Below, piece by piece: positions 1 through 7,558 of a stretch of DNA of 64,000 nucleotides (the first letter of the stretch is position 1; every line of letters starts with the position of its first letter). The stretch is taken from contig NZ_JANYUY010000001.1 in NCBI RefSeq assembly GCF_025060755.1, positions 434,001 through 498,000 of the forward strand. The letters are read 5' to 3'. The notes beneath the pieces were generated by a model. It was given only the letters and a program-made list of their open reading frames with translations. It was not told the origin of the DNA and did no database searches. The position numbers were made by a program, and so were the translations under genes. This DNA is from Paenibacillus doosanensis. Its GTDB lineage: Bacteria; Bacillota; Bacilli; Paenibacillales; NBRC-103111.

Positions 1-566
1 TCGACCTTCGGAACCCGGTAGCCTGCGCCGTGGTGACCGCTAATGATCATAATGCCGGAGAGCACGGTCAAATATGAAGCGATAAGCTCCTCAGGATCGT
101 CCGCCGCTATTTCGCCGGCCTGCTGGCCGGCCGCGAACAAGGGAAGCAGCTGCTCGACAAAAGCCTGCATCGGATATTGCTCCAGCAGCCGTTTGGCCTC
201 CTCCGGAACGCCGTCCGACGTGCGTGCCTGATGAATGAACATGAAGTAAGACGATCCGCCCTCATCCAAAATAGCCTCCGTCAAGGCTCTGATTTTCTCC
301 AGCGGCGAGCCTTGCAAATGGTTGATCTTGCCCAGCTCCAGCGCGGCTCCTTCCATCGCCTCCCGCACCAGAGCGTTGAACAGCGCGTCTTTGGATTTGA
401 AGTAGTGGTACAGCAGACCGTGACTGATGCGGGCTTCCGCCGCGATCATGCTCATCTTCGTGCCTGCGCTGCCTTTATGGGCAAAAACCTTCATCGCGGC
501 CCGCATAATCTGTTCCCTTCGTTCATCGCGAATCTGATGCAATTGTTCATCGTTCAAAGGCGACAA
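1..566 (-). CDS. TetR-family transcriptional regulator (3' end outside the window)
   Basis: The frame is open to the window edge, so the C-terminus is missing. I take the TTG at 566 as start because GAGGGGGAG lies five bases upstream; no ATG gives a full TetR N-terminus. Residues 18-65 form the typical TetR DNA-binding domain: a helix, then the helix-turn-helix around 38-57 ending in the family signature LLYHYFKSKDALF. The rest is an all-helical ligand domain. The gene lies 97 bp downstream of the flavin monooxygenase on the same strand, so it probably controls that gene in response to its substrate; palindromes at 2202-2222 and 2427-2445 are candidate operators. The ligand cannot be predicted. 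Confidence 0.85.
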   Translation of the reverse strand, partial: MSPLNDEQLHQIRDERREQIMRAAMKVFAHKGSAGTKMSMIAAEARISHGLLYHYFKSKDALFNALVREAMEGAALELGKINHLQGSPLEKIRALTEAILDEGGSSYFMFIHQARTSDGVPEEAKRLLEQYPMQAFVEQLLPLFAAGQQAGEIAADDPEELIASYLTVLSGIMIISGHHGAGYRVPKV

Positions 567-663
567 TGGTACTCCCCCTCTATGGTACAGCTCTTTCGAT
601 ATACAATGAGCGCTGACTATGAGTATACCATGTTTCATATCGCCTTACTTATAACGGCAAATG

Positions 664-2181
664 TCATTCGCCGCTCTTTTGCGGAGCAAACGGTTCATAA
701 GGCAGCCGCGAGAAGGAAGGAACGATCTGATCCCACATCGCTTCGAGATGTTCGCCATATTCCCGGACCAGTTCGTCAAGCAGCTGCTTGCCTTCAGCCG
801 TAGCATTCAAAATGGGCATAACCGTGTCGAAGCGCAGCATCTCCTCCGGCGTAACCGATAATGTATTGACGGCCCAGTACAGACCGTACAGCTTCTGATT
901 TTGCGTCGTTCCTTGCTGCAGCAGCAAAGAGATATACCGGCTGGCAAAAGAGATCGCCTTCAGCGGCTCGGCGCCCTCATACTCTACGCCTTCCCACTGC
1001 AGATCGTTGGCGCAGTTGAGCCACCAGGCCGGTTCGATCACATCCTGCAGCCGCCGCAGCACATGCAGCTCGAACCCTTCCTCAGGTACGGACTGCCGCT
1101 CTCTCAGAGTCGCTTCCAGCACCTCGGCCTGAATGGCCGCCACCGTCATCCCTTGGCCGAAGATCGGATCATAGATGCAGATCGCGTCGCCGAGCGCGAG
1201 CAACCCGGACGGCCATTTCTCCATCCGATCATAGCGGCGGCGGTACAGCTCAGGCACGCGGAAACCGCGCGGAGGCGCAAGCGGCTCGAGCTGCCGGACG
1301 ATCGAATCGATCAGCGGCGTCGGAAGCCCCGCTATCTCCCGTTCATAAGCCTCCGCCTCGACGGGAGGATATTGTCCGCCCGGCCGATACAGAAGCATTT
1401 CCGCAACCCCGTTCTCAATAAAGGAAAATACTCCGGTGAACGTACCTTTAGCGGGCTGCCCGGCAATATTGATCGTATCCCATGTTTCCATCAGATGATT
1501 CAAATGAGCGGGCACCTTATAGCGGCGCGTGCTGTAACCGAGCGCTACTTTGAGCAGATCCGGCCGCGGCACCTCGTAACCGGCGGCCTCCAGCCACGGA
1601 GTCAGCTTGGAGCCGCGCCCGCTCGTATCGACGACAAGATCGGCATTCCATGTGCTCTCCGCTCCTCCCCATCCCTTCTCGCGCAGCCGGATTCCCGTAA
1701 CGCGGCTGCGATCCTCGTTCATAAGAAGCCCGGTAACCTCTTGCTTCACTTGTATCCGGACGTTGGCCAACTTCTTCACCTGGTTACGAAACGCCCATTC
1801 CAGCAAAGCTCTGCTGAACTTATAATCATGGCGGGGATTTTGTACATCCAGGCTGCCGTATTGATTGCCGTTATGCAGCCGTTTATTGAATACGGGGAGA
1901 GCGCCGCCGGCCAACAAATCGTCTTCATAACCCGGGAACAGCCGGTTGGTAATCTTCTTGCCGCGTTCCGTAAAACGGTGCGGATGAATCGCTTGCGGCG
2001 TGCCTTGCCGTTCCGAAGGCGATTCCGGAAGTTCGTCCCGCTCCACGATGAGCACCTCCTCGTAAAAGTCCGAAAGCACTCTGGCCGCCAGCAAACCCGC
2101 TATGCTTCCCCCGATAACAATCGCCTTTCCGGTTGTGAATCCGTTCTCCCCAGCTTGCAGTTTGCTTGTGTTCATTGTCAT
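664..2181 (-). CDS. FAD-dependent monooxygenase/hydroxylase-type flavoprotein
   Basis: This 505-residue flavoprotein has an N-terminal Rossmann FAD motif (GGSIAG, residues 24-29), an internal DTSGRGS motif and the second FAD motif GDAICIYDPIFGQGM near 331-345, the pattern of aromatic hydroxylase and geranylgeranyl-reductase relatives. A first ATG lies at 2190, but GGAGG abuts it with no spacing. The ATG at 2181 is eight bases from GGAGGA and is the better start. The substrate cannot be read from sequence. The adjacent TetR gene suggests an inducible detoxification or modification function. Confidence 0.8.
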   Translation of the reverse strand: MTMNTSKLQAGENGFTTGKAIVIGGSIAGLLAARVLSDFYEEVLIVERDELPESPSERQGTPQAIHPHRFTERGKKITNRLFPGYEDDLLAGGALPVFNKRLHNGNQYGSLDVQNPRHDYKFSRALLEWAFRNQVKKLANVRIQVKQEVTGLLMNEDRSRVTGIRLREKGWGGAESTWNADLVVDTSGRGSKLTPWLEAAGYEVPRPDLLKVALGYSTRRYKVPAHLNHLMETWDTINIAGQPAKGTFTGVFSFIENGVAEMLLYRPGGQYPPVEAEAYEREIAGLPTPLIDSIVRQLEPLAPPRGFRVPELYRRRYDRMEKWPSGLLALGDAICIYDPIFGQGMTVAAIQAEVLEATLRERQSVPEEGFELHVLRRLQDVIEPAWWLNCANDLQWEGVEYEGAEPLKAISFASRYISLLLQQGTTQNQKLYGLYWAVNTLSVTPEEMLRFDTVMPILNATAEGKQLLDELVREYGEHLEAMWDQIVPSFSRLPYEPFAPQKSGE

Positions 2182-2201
2182 TTGAATCATCCTCCATTTT
2201 T

Positions 2202-2222
2202 TTGATTGATCAATTCAGTCAA
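2202..2222. promoter_or_regulatory. TetR-type operator candidate
   Basis: A 21-bp imperfect palindrome with half-sites TTGATTGA and TCAGTCAA separated by five bases lies directly upstream of the monooxygenase ribosome binding site. TTGANTGA-N5-TCANTCAA symmetry is typical of TetR-family operators, and a tetR gene is next door. Confidence 0.5.
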
Positions 2223-2284
2223 TAATGATGCAAAAAAATTTAACCGTACATGTAATCGGAAGCCGCCGGACTACGTCAATATTC

Positions 2285-2304
2285 TCATGCATCCAATTGC
2301 ATGA
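2285..2304. repeat. Short inverted repeat in the 2182-2543 intergenic region
   Basis: TCATGCA and TGCATGA form a perfect 7-bp inverted repeat with a six-base spacer. It may be a regulator site or a weak hairpin. Apart from this, the two TetR-like palindromes and a terminator, I see nothing else in this 360-bp gap. Confidence 0.35.
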
Positions 2305-2426
2305 AAATCTTAAGCCGCTTCGCTCTGCGCATCCTCAGCGCCGTTCCCTGGTGCGTCCTCCATCTCCTTCTTCCTCGCATGATGCAAAAAGTCGGAGCAG
2401 TGAATTCGTTCAGCGATAGTCATTTG

Positions 2427-2445
2427 AATGAATGATTAATTCATT
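2427..2445. promoter_or_regulatory. Second palindrome upstream of the monooxygenase
   Basis: AATGAATGATTAATTCATT is a 19-bp palindrome with a single mismatched pair. With the preceding TTG it reads TTGAATGA on one arm and TCATTTAA on the other, resembling the half-sites of the palindrome at 2202-2222. It could be a second site for the same regulator. Confidence 0.35.
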
Positions 2446-2500
2446 TAACGTAAATTTACACTATATTCCTCCCTTTGTCAATAGGGTTTACTCCGATCAG

Positions 2501-2530
2501 CGAAAAAAAAGAAAGCTGCACGCGGCAGCT
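2501..2530 (-). terminator. Rho-independent terminator of the SLH gene
   Basis: On the minus strand AGCTGC and GCAGCT pair around a five-base loop and are followed by a run of eight T. It lies 14 bp beyond the stop codon of the SLH protein gene. Confidence 0.75.
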
Positions 2531-2543
2531 CTCTAAAGCCTTC

Positions 2544-3530
2544 CTATTCGGGAAGCAACACAAACGTCTTTTTAATGGACGGCACATCGACGGACATCTT
2601 CAAATAATCCGCTCTCGCCTGCTGATCGTTCGGATCGTACGGAACATCCGTCGGAGTATTGAATAAATAGACGAACCCGCTCTTCTCGCCGAGCTTGGTG
2701 ATCGGAATCAATCCCTGAATCTCCTCGCCATCCGCCTCCCACGCTTTCTCGGACCAGACGGAAACCGTAAACAGCGTTCCCAGCACCGTCTTTTTATTTA
2801 TAAATTCGATATTGGTGCCATTGGGAACCTGTCTCTCCTTCACTTCATACTTACCGTCCCAGCTCTTCGGGATTCGCAGCGTAAAACCGTGAGCTTTGTT
2901 CTCGTAAAGGACGGTATCGCCGAGCACGCCGCCATAAGCCTCCTGTGCGGCCGGGACGGGCTGCAAACGGTCGAACCGGCTCGTCAAACGATGAATGAGC
3001 AAGGCGGACTCCGCCCTGGTGAGAGGGTCCGATGGGCGGAAGCCTGCCGGAGTGCCGTCCGTTTTCCCTTCGGCTATCCCCTGATCCAGCATATATTGAA
3101 CGGCATCGTCAACGCTGTAATTGCGCCCCGCCGCATTCGCCGCCAATTGCGCCGCTTTCCCTCTGTCGAAGCCGGCTTCTCCGGAAGCGGCGGCAATCGT
3201 CCAGCCGAGCTTCTTCGCATAGTCCGTATAAGGCGCCGCCCAGCCGGGCCCTTCGGTACTTTTGGCCAAATCCGCCGGATGATAGGCGCGAAGCAGCATC
3301 GCGATAAATTCATTCTCGTCTATCGCAGCGTTCGGCTTGAAGGTTCCGTCGGGATATCCTTCGGCGATCTGCTGCTTCACTGCCCATTCGATACCGGAAT
3401 ATCCCCAGAAGTCTTCGGAGACATCCGAAAACGGCACAAGCTTCTCTTGGGCATAGGCTAAGCCATGACTCGTTATTATAAGACTCATCAGCAGCGCGGC
3501 GGCAAAAAACGATTTTCGATGTTTTGTCAT
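2544..3530 (-). CDS. Secreted SLH-domain protein
   Basis: The 328-residue product has a Sec signal peptide (about residues 1-26, cleavage after AYA) and three SLH motifs: the first around 31-80 (FSDV...GYPDGTFKPN), a weaker second around 95-130, and a third around 140-185 ending in SDPLTRAESALLIHRLT. SLH triplets bind pyruvylated secondary cell-wall polymer. The C-terminal 130 residues start with a FTLRIPKSWDGKY segment and look like a small globular domain of unknown role. GAGGTG lies five bases before the ATG. A terminator follows at 2501-2530, so the gene is probably monocistronic. Confidence 0.8.
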   Translation of the reverse strand: MTKHRKSFFAAALLMSLIITSHGLAYAQEKLVPFSDVSEDFWGYSGIEWAVKQQIAEGYPDGTFKPNAAIDENEFIAMLLRAYHPADLAKSTEGPGWAAPYTDYAKKLGWTIAAASGEAGFDRGKAAQLAANAAGRNYSVDDAVQYMLDQGIAEGKTDGTPAGFRPSDPLTRAESALLIHRLTSRFDRLQPVPAAQEAYGGVLGDTVLYENKAHGFTLRIPKSWDGKYEVKERQVPNGTNIEFINKKTVLGTLFTVSVWSEKAWEADGEEIQGLIPITKLGEKSGFVYLFNTPTDVPYDPNDQQARADYLKMSVDVPSIKKTFVLLPE

Positions 3531-3638
3531 ATTTCACCTCTTTGCGTCAATGCCCGCTAATCTTCGTCATACTCTTCTATATAAATAGACGAGACGGCGA
3601 CAGATTAGTTGCACTCGCGATGCGCCCCATTATTTAGG

Positions 3639-5288
3639 TTACCAAGTAACCATTCCCTTCGCACCGGCGCCGGGATTGTTTAACAGCTCCATCACGGGAA
3701 CCGTATACGCGACCAAAATGAGCACGACCAGCACGCCGACCCATACGCTCCAGCGCTCGAAGATCGCCGGCGTTGTCTCCGCGGCGTCGCGCACCTCGGC
3801 GATCGGGTATTCCGTGTACCCTTTAGGCGCCCGAAGCAGCATAACGACATTGAAGATGATCATCAGCACGCCGACGAACAAGATTGTGCCGCCGATCGCC
3901 ATCACCACGTGATACGGCATCCACAAAATCGCGTCGGGGTGATCCTGGTACGTCGTATAAGCGGTGCGGCGCGGCGAACCGAGCAAGCCGACGGTATGCA
4001 TTGAGCCCGACATGAAGAACATTCCGACCAGCCAGACGATCGTCTGGGCAATTCCCAGCTTGTGCATCAGCGGAGTCAGCACGCGTCCGGTCACCGCGGG
4101 GATCAGCCAATACGTGACGCCGAAGAAGGTCAGCGCCACGCTCGTCGCTACCGTCAGGTGGAAGTGGCCGGTAACCCACAGCGTATTATGCACGACCATG
4201 TTCATCTGATTGCTCGCATTGATCAATCCGCCCGCTCCCGCCGGGATAAAGATGAGCATGCCCATGAACGGAGCGAAAAACCGGACATCGCCCCACGGCA
4301 GCTTTTTCAGCCAGCCGAACAGTCCTTTCGCTCCAAGGGAACCGCCGTGCAGCTCGAACGTAGCGAACAGGGAAAACGCCGTCATTAACGAAGGAACAAC
4401 GACCATGAAGGTGAGCACGACCTGCACGTATTTCCAAACCGAGGAAATGCCGGGCTCCATCAGCTGATGGTGAAATCCGACCGGTATCGAGAACAGCAGC
4501 AGCATAACGAAAGCCAGCCGGGCGAGCGCGTCGCTGAACATTTTGCCGCCGATAATTTTCGGGATGATGACGTACCAGCAAATATACGCGGGCAGCAGCC
4601 AGAAATAAACCAAAGGATGGCCGAAATACCAAAACAACGTCCGGCTCAACTCCACGTTGACCGTCTCTACCCAGCCGAATGACCATGGGATCAGCATGAA
4701 CAGCACTTCAATCGCCACCCCGATCGTCGCAATAAGCCACATAAGCATCGTTACAACGGCCATGAAGGCAAACAGCGGCGACAGTCGGCCGTTATGCGTC
4801 CTCTTCCAATAGCGGTAATGGGTGAAAATGCCGAACCCGCTCATCCAGCTGCCGACGACGACCAGAACCAGCGCGACATAAAACCAGGGCGAAGCCTTCA
4901 TCGGCGCGTAGAACGTATAGAGCACCGTCGCTTTATTGAGCAAAATCAGGACGGTAGCCAGCGCCGTTCCCGCCGTCATCAGGCCGTAGCCGAGCCAGCC
5001 GAGCGATCTGGCGATCGGCAGCAGATGGCCTCCCATCGTTTTGGCTATCCCCGAATACAGGAAGCCGATAATGAAGTAAGTAGTAAAAATAAGCGCCATC
5101 AGCACGCCATGCGCCGTAAGCAGCTGATAGTAGCCGATCTCGTAAGGCAGCTTGATCGCTCCTCCGCGCACCAGCCCCTGCAGCACCCCTGCGACGCCTC
5201 CCAGCAGCAGCGCCAGAAAGGCGAACAAAATATGAGCAAGGACCAGCGCCGAATCGCGGCGGTCGAAACGTTGGATATCGTTAGTCAT
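3639..5288 (-). CDS. cbaA: ba3-type cytochrome c oxidase subunit I
   Basis: This 549-residue, heme-copper oxidase subunit I reduces oxygen to water. Heme and CuB ligands are visible: His60 (LTAHG), His224 and Tyr228 (GHPLVYFW, the cross-linked His-Tyr pair), His273-His274 and the GHFH pair His375/His377. The PLVYF form and overall sequence match the B family (ba3-type), not aa3 enzymes. An upstream ATG would add 11 residues, but AAAGGAG lies ten bases before the ATG at 5288. It follows subunit II by 91 bp, and that gap holds a perfect FNR/CRP-like palindrome. No heme-A or copper assembly genes are adjacent. Confidence 0.92.
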   Translation of the reverse strand: MTNDIQRFDRRDSALVLAHILFAFLALLLGGVAGVLQGLVRGGAIKLPYEIGYYQLLTAHGVLMALIFTTYFIIGFLYSGIAKTMGGHLLPIARSLGWLGYGLMTAGTALATVLILLNKATVLYTFYAPMKASPWFYVALVLVVVGSWMSGFGIFTHYRYWKRTHNGRLSPLFAFMAVVTMLMWLIATIGVAIEVLFMLIPWSFGWVETVNVELSRTLFWYFGHPLVYFWLLPAYICWYVIIPKIIGGKMFSDALARLAFVMLLLFSIPVGFHHQLMEPGISSVWKYVQVVLTFMVVVPSLMTAFSLFATFELHGGSLGAKGLFGWLKKLPWGDVRFFAPFMGMLIFIPAGAGGLINASNQMNMVVHNTLWVTGHFHLTVATSVALTFFGVTYWLIPAVTGRVLTPLMHKLGIAQTIVWLVGMFFMSGSMHTVGLLGSPRRTAYTTYQDHPDAILWMPYHVVMAIGGTILFVGVLMIIFNVVMLLRAPKGYTEYPIAEVRDAAETTPAIFERWSVWVGVLVVLILVAYTVPVMELLNNPGAGAKGMVTW

Positions 5289-5325
5289 GCTTCTACACTC
5301 CTTTGCGCGGGTTAACCGCACATAA

Positions 5326-5341
5326 TGTGACTTTTTTCACA
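5326..5341. promoter_or_regulatory. FNR/CRP-like box between subunits II and I
   Basis: TGTGA, six bases, TCACA is a perfect match to the FNR-type palindrome used by Bacillus Fnr. It lies 38-53 bp upstream of the subunit I start. No -10 hexamer is visible at class II spacing, so it may be a second regulator site within the operon or a roadblock. Confidence 0.55.
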
Positions 5342-5379
5342 ATATAATTGGAAATCGGCGGATTGCAGCGGGATAAGTC

Positions 5380-5865
5380 CTATTTGACCAAAATCCGCGT
5401 CTGCATCATCTCGTGCGCCGCGCCGCAATATTCGTTGCATAACACCAAATATTCGCCGGGCTTCGTAAATTTGTACGTCAAATGATTGACCTCTCCGGGC
5501 ACGACCATCATATTGACATTCGTTCCGGGAATTTGAAATCCGTGAACGACGTCTTTGCTCGTAATGTGAAAATGTACCGTCGCTCCCGCCGGAATCTCCA
5601 TATTCTCCGGACCGTAGCCGAATGCGAACGCTAACATGTAAGCGTCGTATTCGTTGTCGCCGATCTTCTTCAGCCCCAAGTCGTTAAACGGCGCGGTCTG
5701 TTCCACCGTCTCCGGATTGACGACTTCGCGATGGTGGCCGTGATCGTGATCTCCGGGCGGCTGCGCTCCTAGGGCGAATGCTCCGATCCCGAGCACGAGC
5801 AAAAATACGCCGAGCATGGATACCCCGAAAATAAGCCAAATTTTTTCCAACTTATGCATATGCAT
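5380..5865 (-). CDS. cbaB: ba3-type cytochrome c oxidase subunit II (CuA subunit)
   Basis: The 161-residue protein has one N-terminal membrane helix (about 8-34), a His-rich linker (residues 40-45) and a cupredoxin domain outside the membrane. All CuA ligands are present: His108, Cys143, Cys147, His151 and Met154 (CNEYCGAAHEMM). It accepts electrons from cytochrome c and passes them to subunit I. I chose the ATG at 5865 because AAGGGG lies nine bases upstream; the ATG at 5883 has no ribosome binding site. The single helix and short length fit ba3 subunit II, with the missing helix supplied by subunit IIa just upstream. Confidence 0.92.
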   Translation of the reverse strand: MHMHKLEKIWLIFGVSMLGVFLLVLGIGAFALGAQPPGDHDHGHHREVVNPETVEQTAPFNDLGLKKIGDNEYDAYMLAFAFGYGPENMEIPAGATVHFHITSKDVVHGFQIPGTNVNMMVVPGEVNHLTYKFTKPGEYLVLCNEYCGAAHEMMQTRILVK

Positions 5866-5892
5866 GCGTGACAACCCCTTCATTCGATTGGT

Positions 5893-6021
5893 TTACCCTC
5901 TGACCGCAAACAGTACGAATACCCCGACCCAGGTCAAAATAAGAAATGCCGCGAGGAGCATAACCGATGCGAAAGTCCCCTTCAACGACGTCTCGGCGTG
6001 ATCCTTTTCCTTCTGTTCCAA
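5893..6021 (-). CDS. cbaD: ba3-type cytochrome c oxidase subunit IIa (42 residues)
   Basis: A TTG-initiated frame of 42 codons lies 27 bp upstream of subunit II, with GGGAGTGAGG just before the start. The protein has a short charged N-terminus (MEQKEKDHAETSLKG) and one hydrophobic helix (about residues 16-40) ending in VRG. Length, topology and position match subunit IIa of ba3 oxidases, a single helix that fills the place of the first helix of ordinary subunit II. It is easily missed because of its size and TTG start. Confidence 0.8.
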   Translation of the reverse strand: MEQKEKDHAETSLKGTFASVMLLAAFLILTWVGVFVLFAVRG

Positions 6022-6058
6022 CCTGCCTCACTCCCTTCGGATGCTTACTTCTGAGATC

Positions 6059-6101
6059 ATTGTAGGTCCCGTATGCCTTCGCCACTATGACCAAAGTCAC
6101 A
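6059..6101 (-). promoter_or_regulatory. Class II FNR-type promoter of the oxidase operon
   Basis: On the minus strand TGTGA-N6-TCATA (6086-6101, one mismatch from the FNR/CRP palindrome) is followed by a TACAAT hexamer at 6059-6064. The box centre is 32 bp from the hexamer centre, which puts the site at -41.5, the class II activator position. Transcription would start near 6052, about 30 bp before the subunit IIa start. Confidence 0.6.
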
Positions 6102-6236
6102 TGCGACCGTTTTTGTTCGTGAACTTTGTATGGACGTCGGCACATCGTTTCATTGACCGCATTTTCGGGAGGATTGGGGCCGCTGGCCCGCCTGGAAACG
6201 GACGATCAGCACGTCTAAACCGGCGCTGCCAATCGT

Positions 6237-6419
6237 AACGGACACTGCAGACGTTATATAGTCAAATATCCCGGCTGTCGGATTTTTAAGGGACATGGGT
6301 GCAGTTATTTAATGAAAATGGGCTCTTGATAAAACGAATCGGGAGCATTAAGCGCTGTGGCGACCGTTACAATAGGAAGACGGCCGATTCTGGCAAAATA
6401 ACGGCCATGGTGTCCGTAA
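6237..6419. repeat. Modular intergenic repeat, copy A
   Basis: This 183-bp element holds three versions of a motif that begins near AACGGACAC and ends near CCGTTATTT: two direct (from 6237 and 6288) and one inverted (ending 6419). Within a unit AACGG and CCGTT can pair around an 8-9-base loop. A second copy lies at 14124-14304 with the same unit order and spacing. Both share a central AAGCGCTGT-GCGACCGTT segment. It lies in a 500-bp gap without a recognisable gene. Confidence 0.7.
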
Positions 6420-6452
6420 GCGCTCTCGCCGGGCGCTGCGGCGGCTGCAAAC

Positions 6453-6495
6453 AAAAAAAGAGTGCCAGCGAGTGGTTCTCGCTGATACTCTTTTT
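6453..6495. terminator. Bidirectional terminator
   Basis: A 13-bp stem with two mismatches (6460-6472 with 6478-6490) around a five-base loop has seven A on the left and five T on the right. On the minus strand it would end the repeat-rich lipoprotein gene, just beyond the TAA at 6522. Confidence 0.7.
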
Positions 6496-6521
6496 CGATG
6501 TTCCGATCTAGGGCGGCCGGG

Positions 6522-6779
6522 TTAAGGCGCCTGTGGCTCCGGCGCTGCCGTCGGGCGCTGCGCCTCGCTCTGCCCCCGCGCTGCCTCCGGCTGCGGCACC
6601 GCTCTCAGCTCCGGCACCGCCGTCGGGCGCTGTGCCTCGCTCTGCTCCCGCGCTGCCTCCGGCTGCGGCACCGCTCTCGGCTCCGGTGCTGCCGTCGGGC
6701 GCTGCGCCTCGCTCTGCTCCCGCGCTGCCTCCGGCTGCGGCACCGCTCTCGGCTCCGGTGCTGCCGTCGGGCGCTGCGC
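6522..6779 (-). pseudogene. Untranslated tail of the repeat-rich lipoprotein
   Basis: Downstream of the amber codon at 6780-6782 the same frame stays open for 85 more codons, keeps the same 24-residue repeat (PQPEAAREQSEAQRPTA type) and ends in TAA directly before a terminator. This is the severed C-terminus of a 286-residue protein. The equivalent codon in neighbouring repeats is GAG, so a single G-to-T change made the stop. It is translated only if the amber codon is read through. Confidence 0.7.
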
Positions 6780-7010
6780 CTAGCCCTGCTCCCGCGCTGC
6801 CTCCGGCTGCGGCACCGCCGTCGGGCGCTGCGCCTCGCCTTGCTCCTGCGCTGCCGCCGCCTGCGGCACTGCCCTCAGCTCCGGCGTCGCCGTCGAGCGC
6901 TCCGCCGCTCCCTGCTCCTGCGCTGCCGCCGCCTGCGGCACTGCCCTCAGCTCCGGCGTCGCCGTCGAGCGCTCCGCCGCTCCCTGCTCCTGCGCTGCCG
7001 TCGCTTGCGG
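6525..7010. repeat. 72-bp tandem repeat array within the lipoprotein frame
   Basis: Repeated 72-bp units encode 24-residue Ala/Pro/Gln/Glu-rich blocks. Two variants alternate: one with GAAERSTATPELRAVPQ (upstream part) and one with EAQRPTA..PQPEAAREQ (downstream part). Neighbouring units are nearly identical at DNA level, which favours slippage and copy-number change. Confidence 0.8.
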
Positions 7011-7382
7011 CACTGCCTGCGGCGCCGACTCCGGCTGCGCCGCCCCGCGGTCCGCCGCCGAATCCGTCGGCGTCTGTGCGGCTTGCCCGGACGCAGGCTT
7101 GTCCGCTTGCGCTCCGGCGGTGCCGCTATCCGCGCCGCTCTGCGTTCCGCCCGCAGCATTGCCATCCGCGCTCGCGCTCTTCTCCGCATCGCTTCCTCCC
7201 GAAGCGGAATCCGTCGGCGGATCGCTCTTCTGCCCTCCGCCAGCGCCGCTTCCCTGCGCCCCGCCTACCTGCCGGCCCGCCGCATCATCGCCGGACGCGC
7301 CGCCGCTGCCGCTGTTGTCGCTGCAGGCGGCCGTCGCCAAAGCGACGGCGAACGCCATAACCATAAGCAATGATTTTCTCAT
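6780..7382 (-). CDS. Repeat-rich low-complexity lipoprotein, truncated by an amber codon
   Basis: The 200-residue product starts with a lipoprotein signal (hydrophobic segment, lipobox ATAAC, Cys about residue 20). A Gly/Ser/Asp/Ala-rich linker follows, then 24-residue tandem blocks rich in Ala, Gln, Pro and Glu. It would be a lipid-anchored, extended surface protein; there is no enzymatic motif. GAGAGG lies just before the ATG. The last codon is followed by TAG in the middle of a repeat, and the frame continues to 6522. Whether the truncation is real or a base-call error in a hard repeat cannot be told from this window. Confidence 0.65.
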   Translation of the reverse strand: MRKSLLMVMAFAVALATAACSDNSGSGGASGDDAAGRQVGGAQGSGAGGGQKSDPPTDSASGGSDAEKSASADGNAAGGTQSGADSGTAGAQADKPASGQAAQTPTDSAADRGAAQPESAPQAVPQATAAQEQGAAERSTATPELRAVPQAAAAQEQGAAERSTATPELRAVPQAAAAQEQGEAQRPTAVPQPEAAREQG

Positions 7383-7508
7383 CCGTTCCTCTCCTTCACG
7401 TCATCATCTCTTTACCACTCTCTCATCGTAGCGCAGCGATGTTGCCGAAAAATCTCCCGGATGTAAACAAAGTGTAAACCCCGCAGTCCGAAGCGGCGGC
7501 AAAGCAAA

Positions 7509-7549
7509 TCCCCGCATCACTGTCGGCGAAGCGACGGCGATGCGGGGAT
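7509..7549 (-). terminator. Terminator-like hairpin after the lipoprotein gene
   Basis: ATCCCCGCATC and GATGCGGGGAT pair around a 19-base loop; on the minus strand TTGCTTTG follows. It lies ten bases after the stop of the 7559-8680 gene. Confidence 0.55.
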
Positions 7550-7558
7550 GGCCGATTG

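Noticed and set aside
901-2205. 434-codon plus-strand open frame opposite the monooxygenase
   Set aside because: It is an antisense shadow of a clear flavoprotein gene; the reading has no family motif and the codon pattern fits the minus frame.
6498-7373. Arg/Leu-rich and Ala/Pro-rich frames across the 72-bp repeat array
   Set aside because: Simple-sequence repeats keep several frames open. Only the minus frame has a lipoprotein signal, a ribosome site and a matching terminator.
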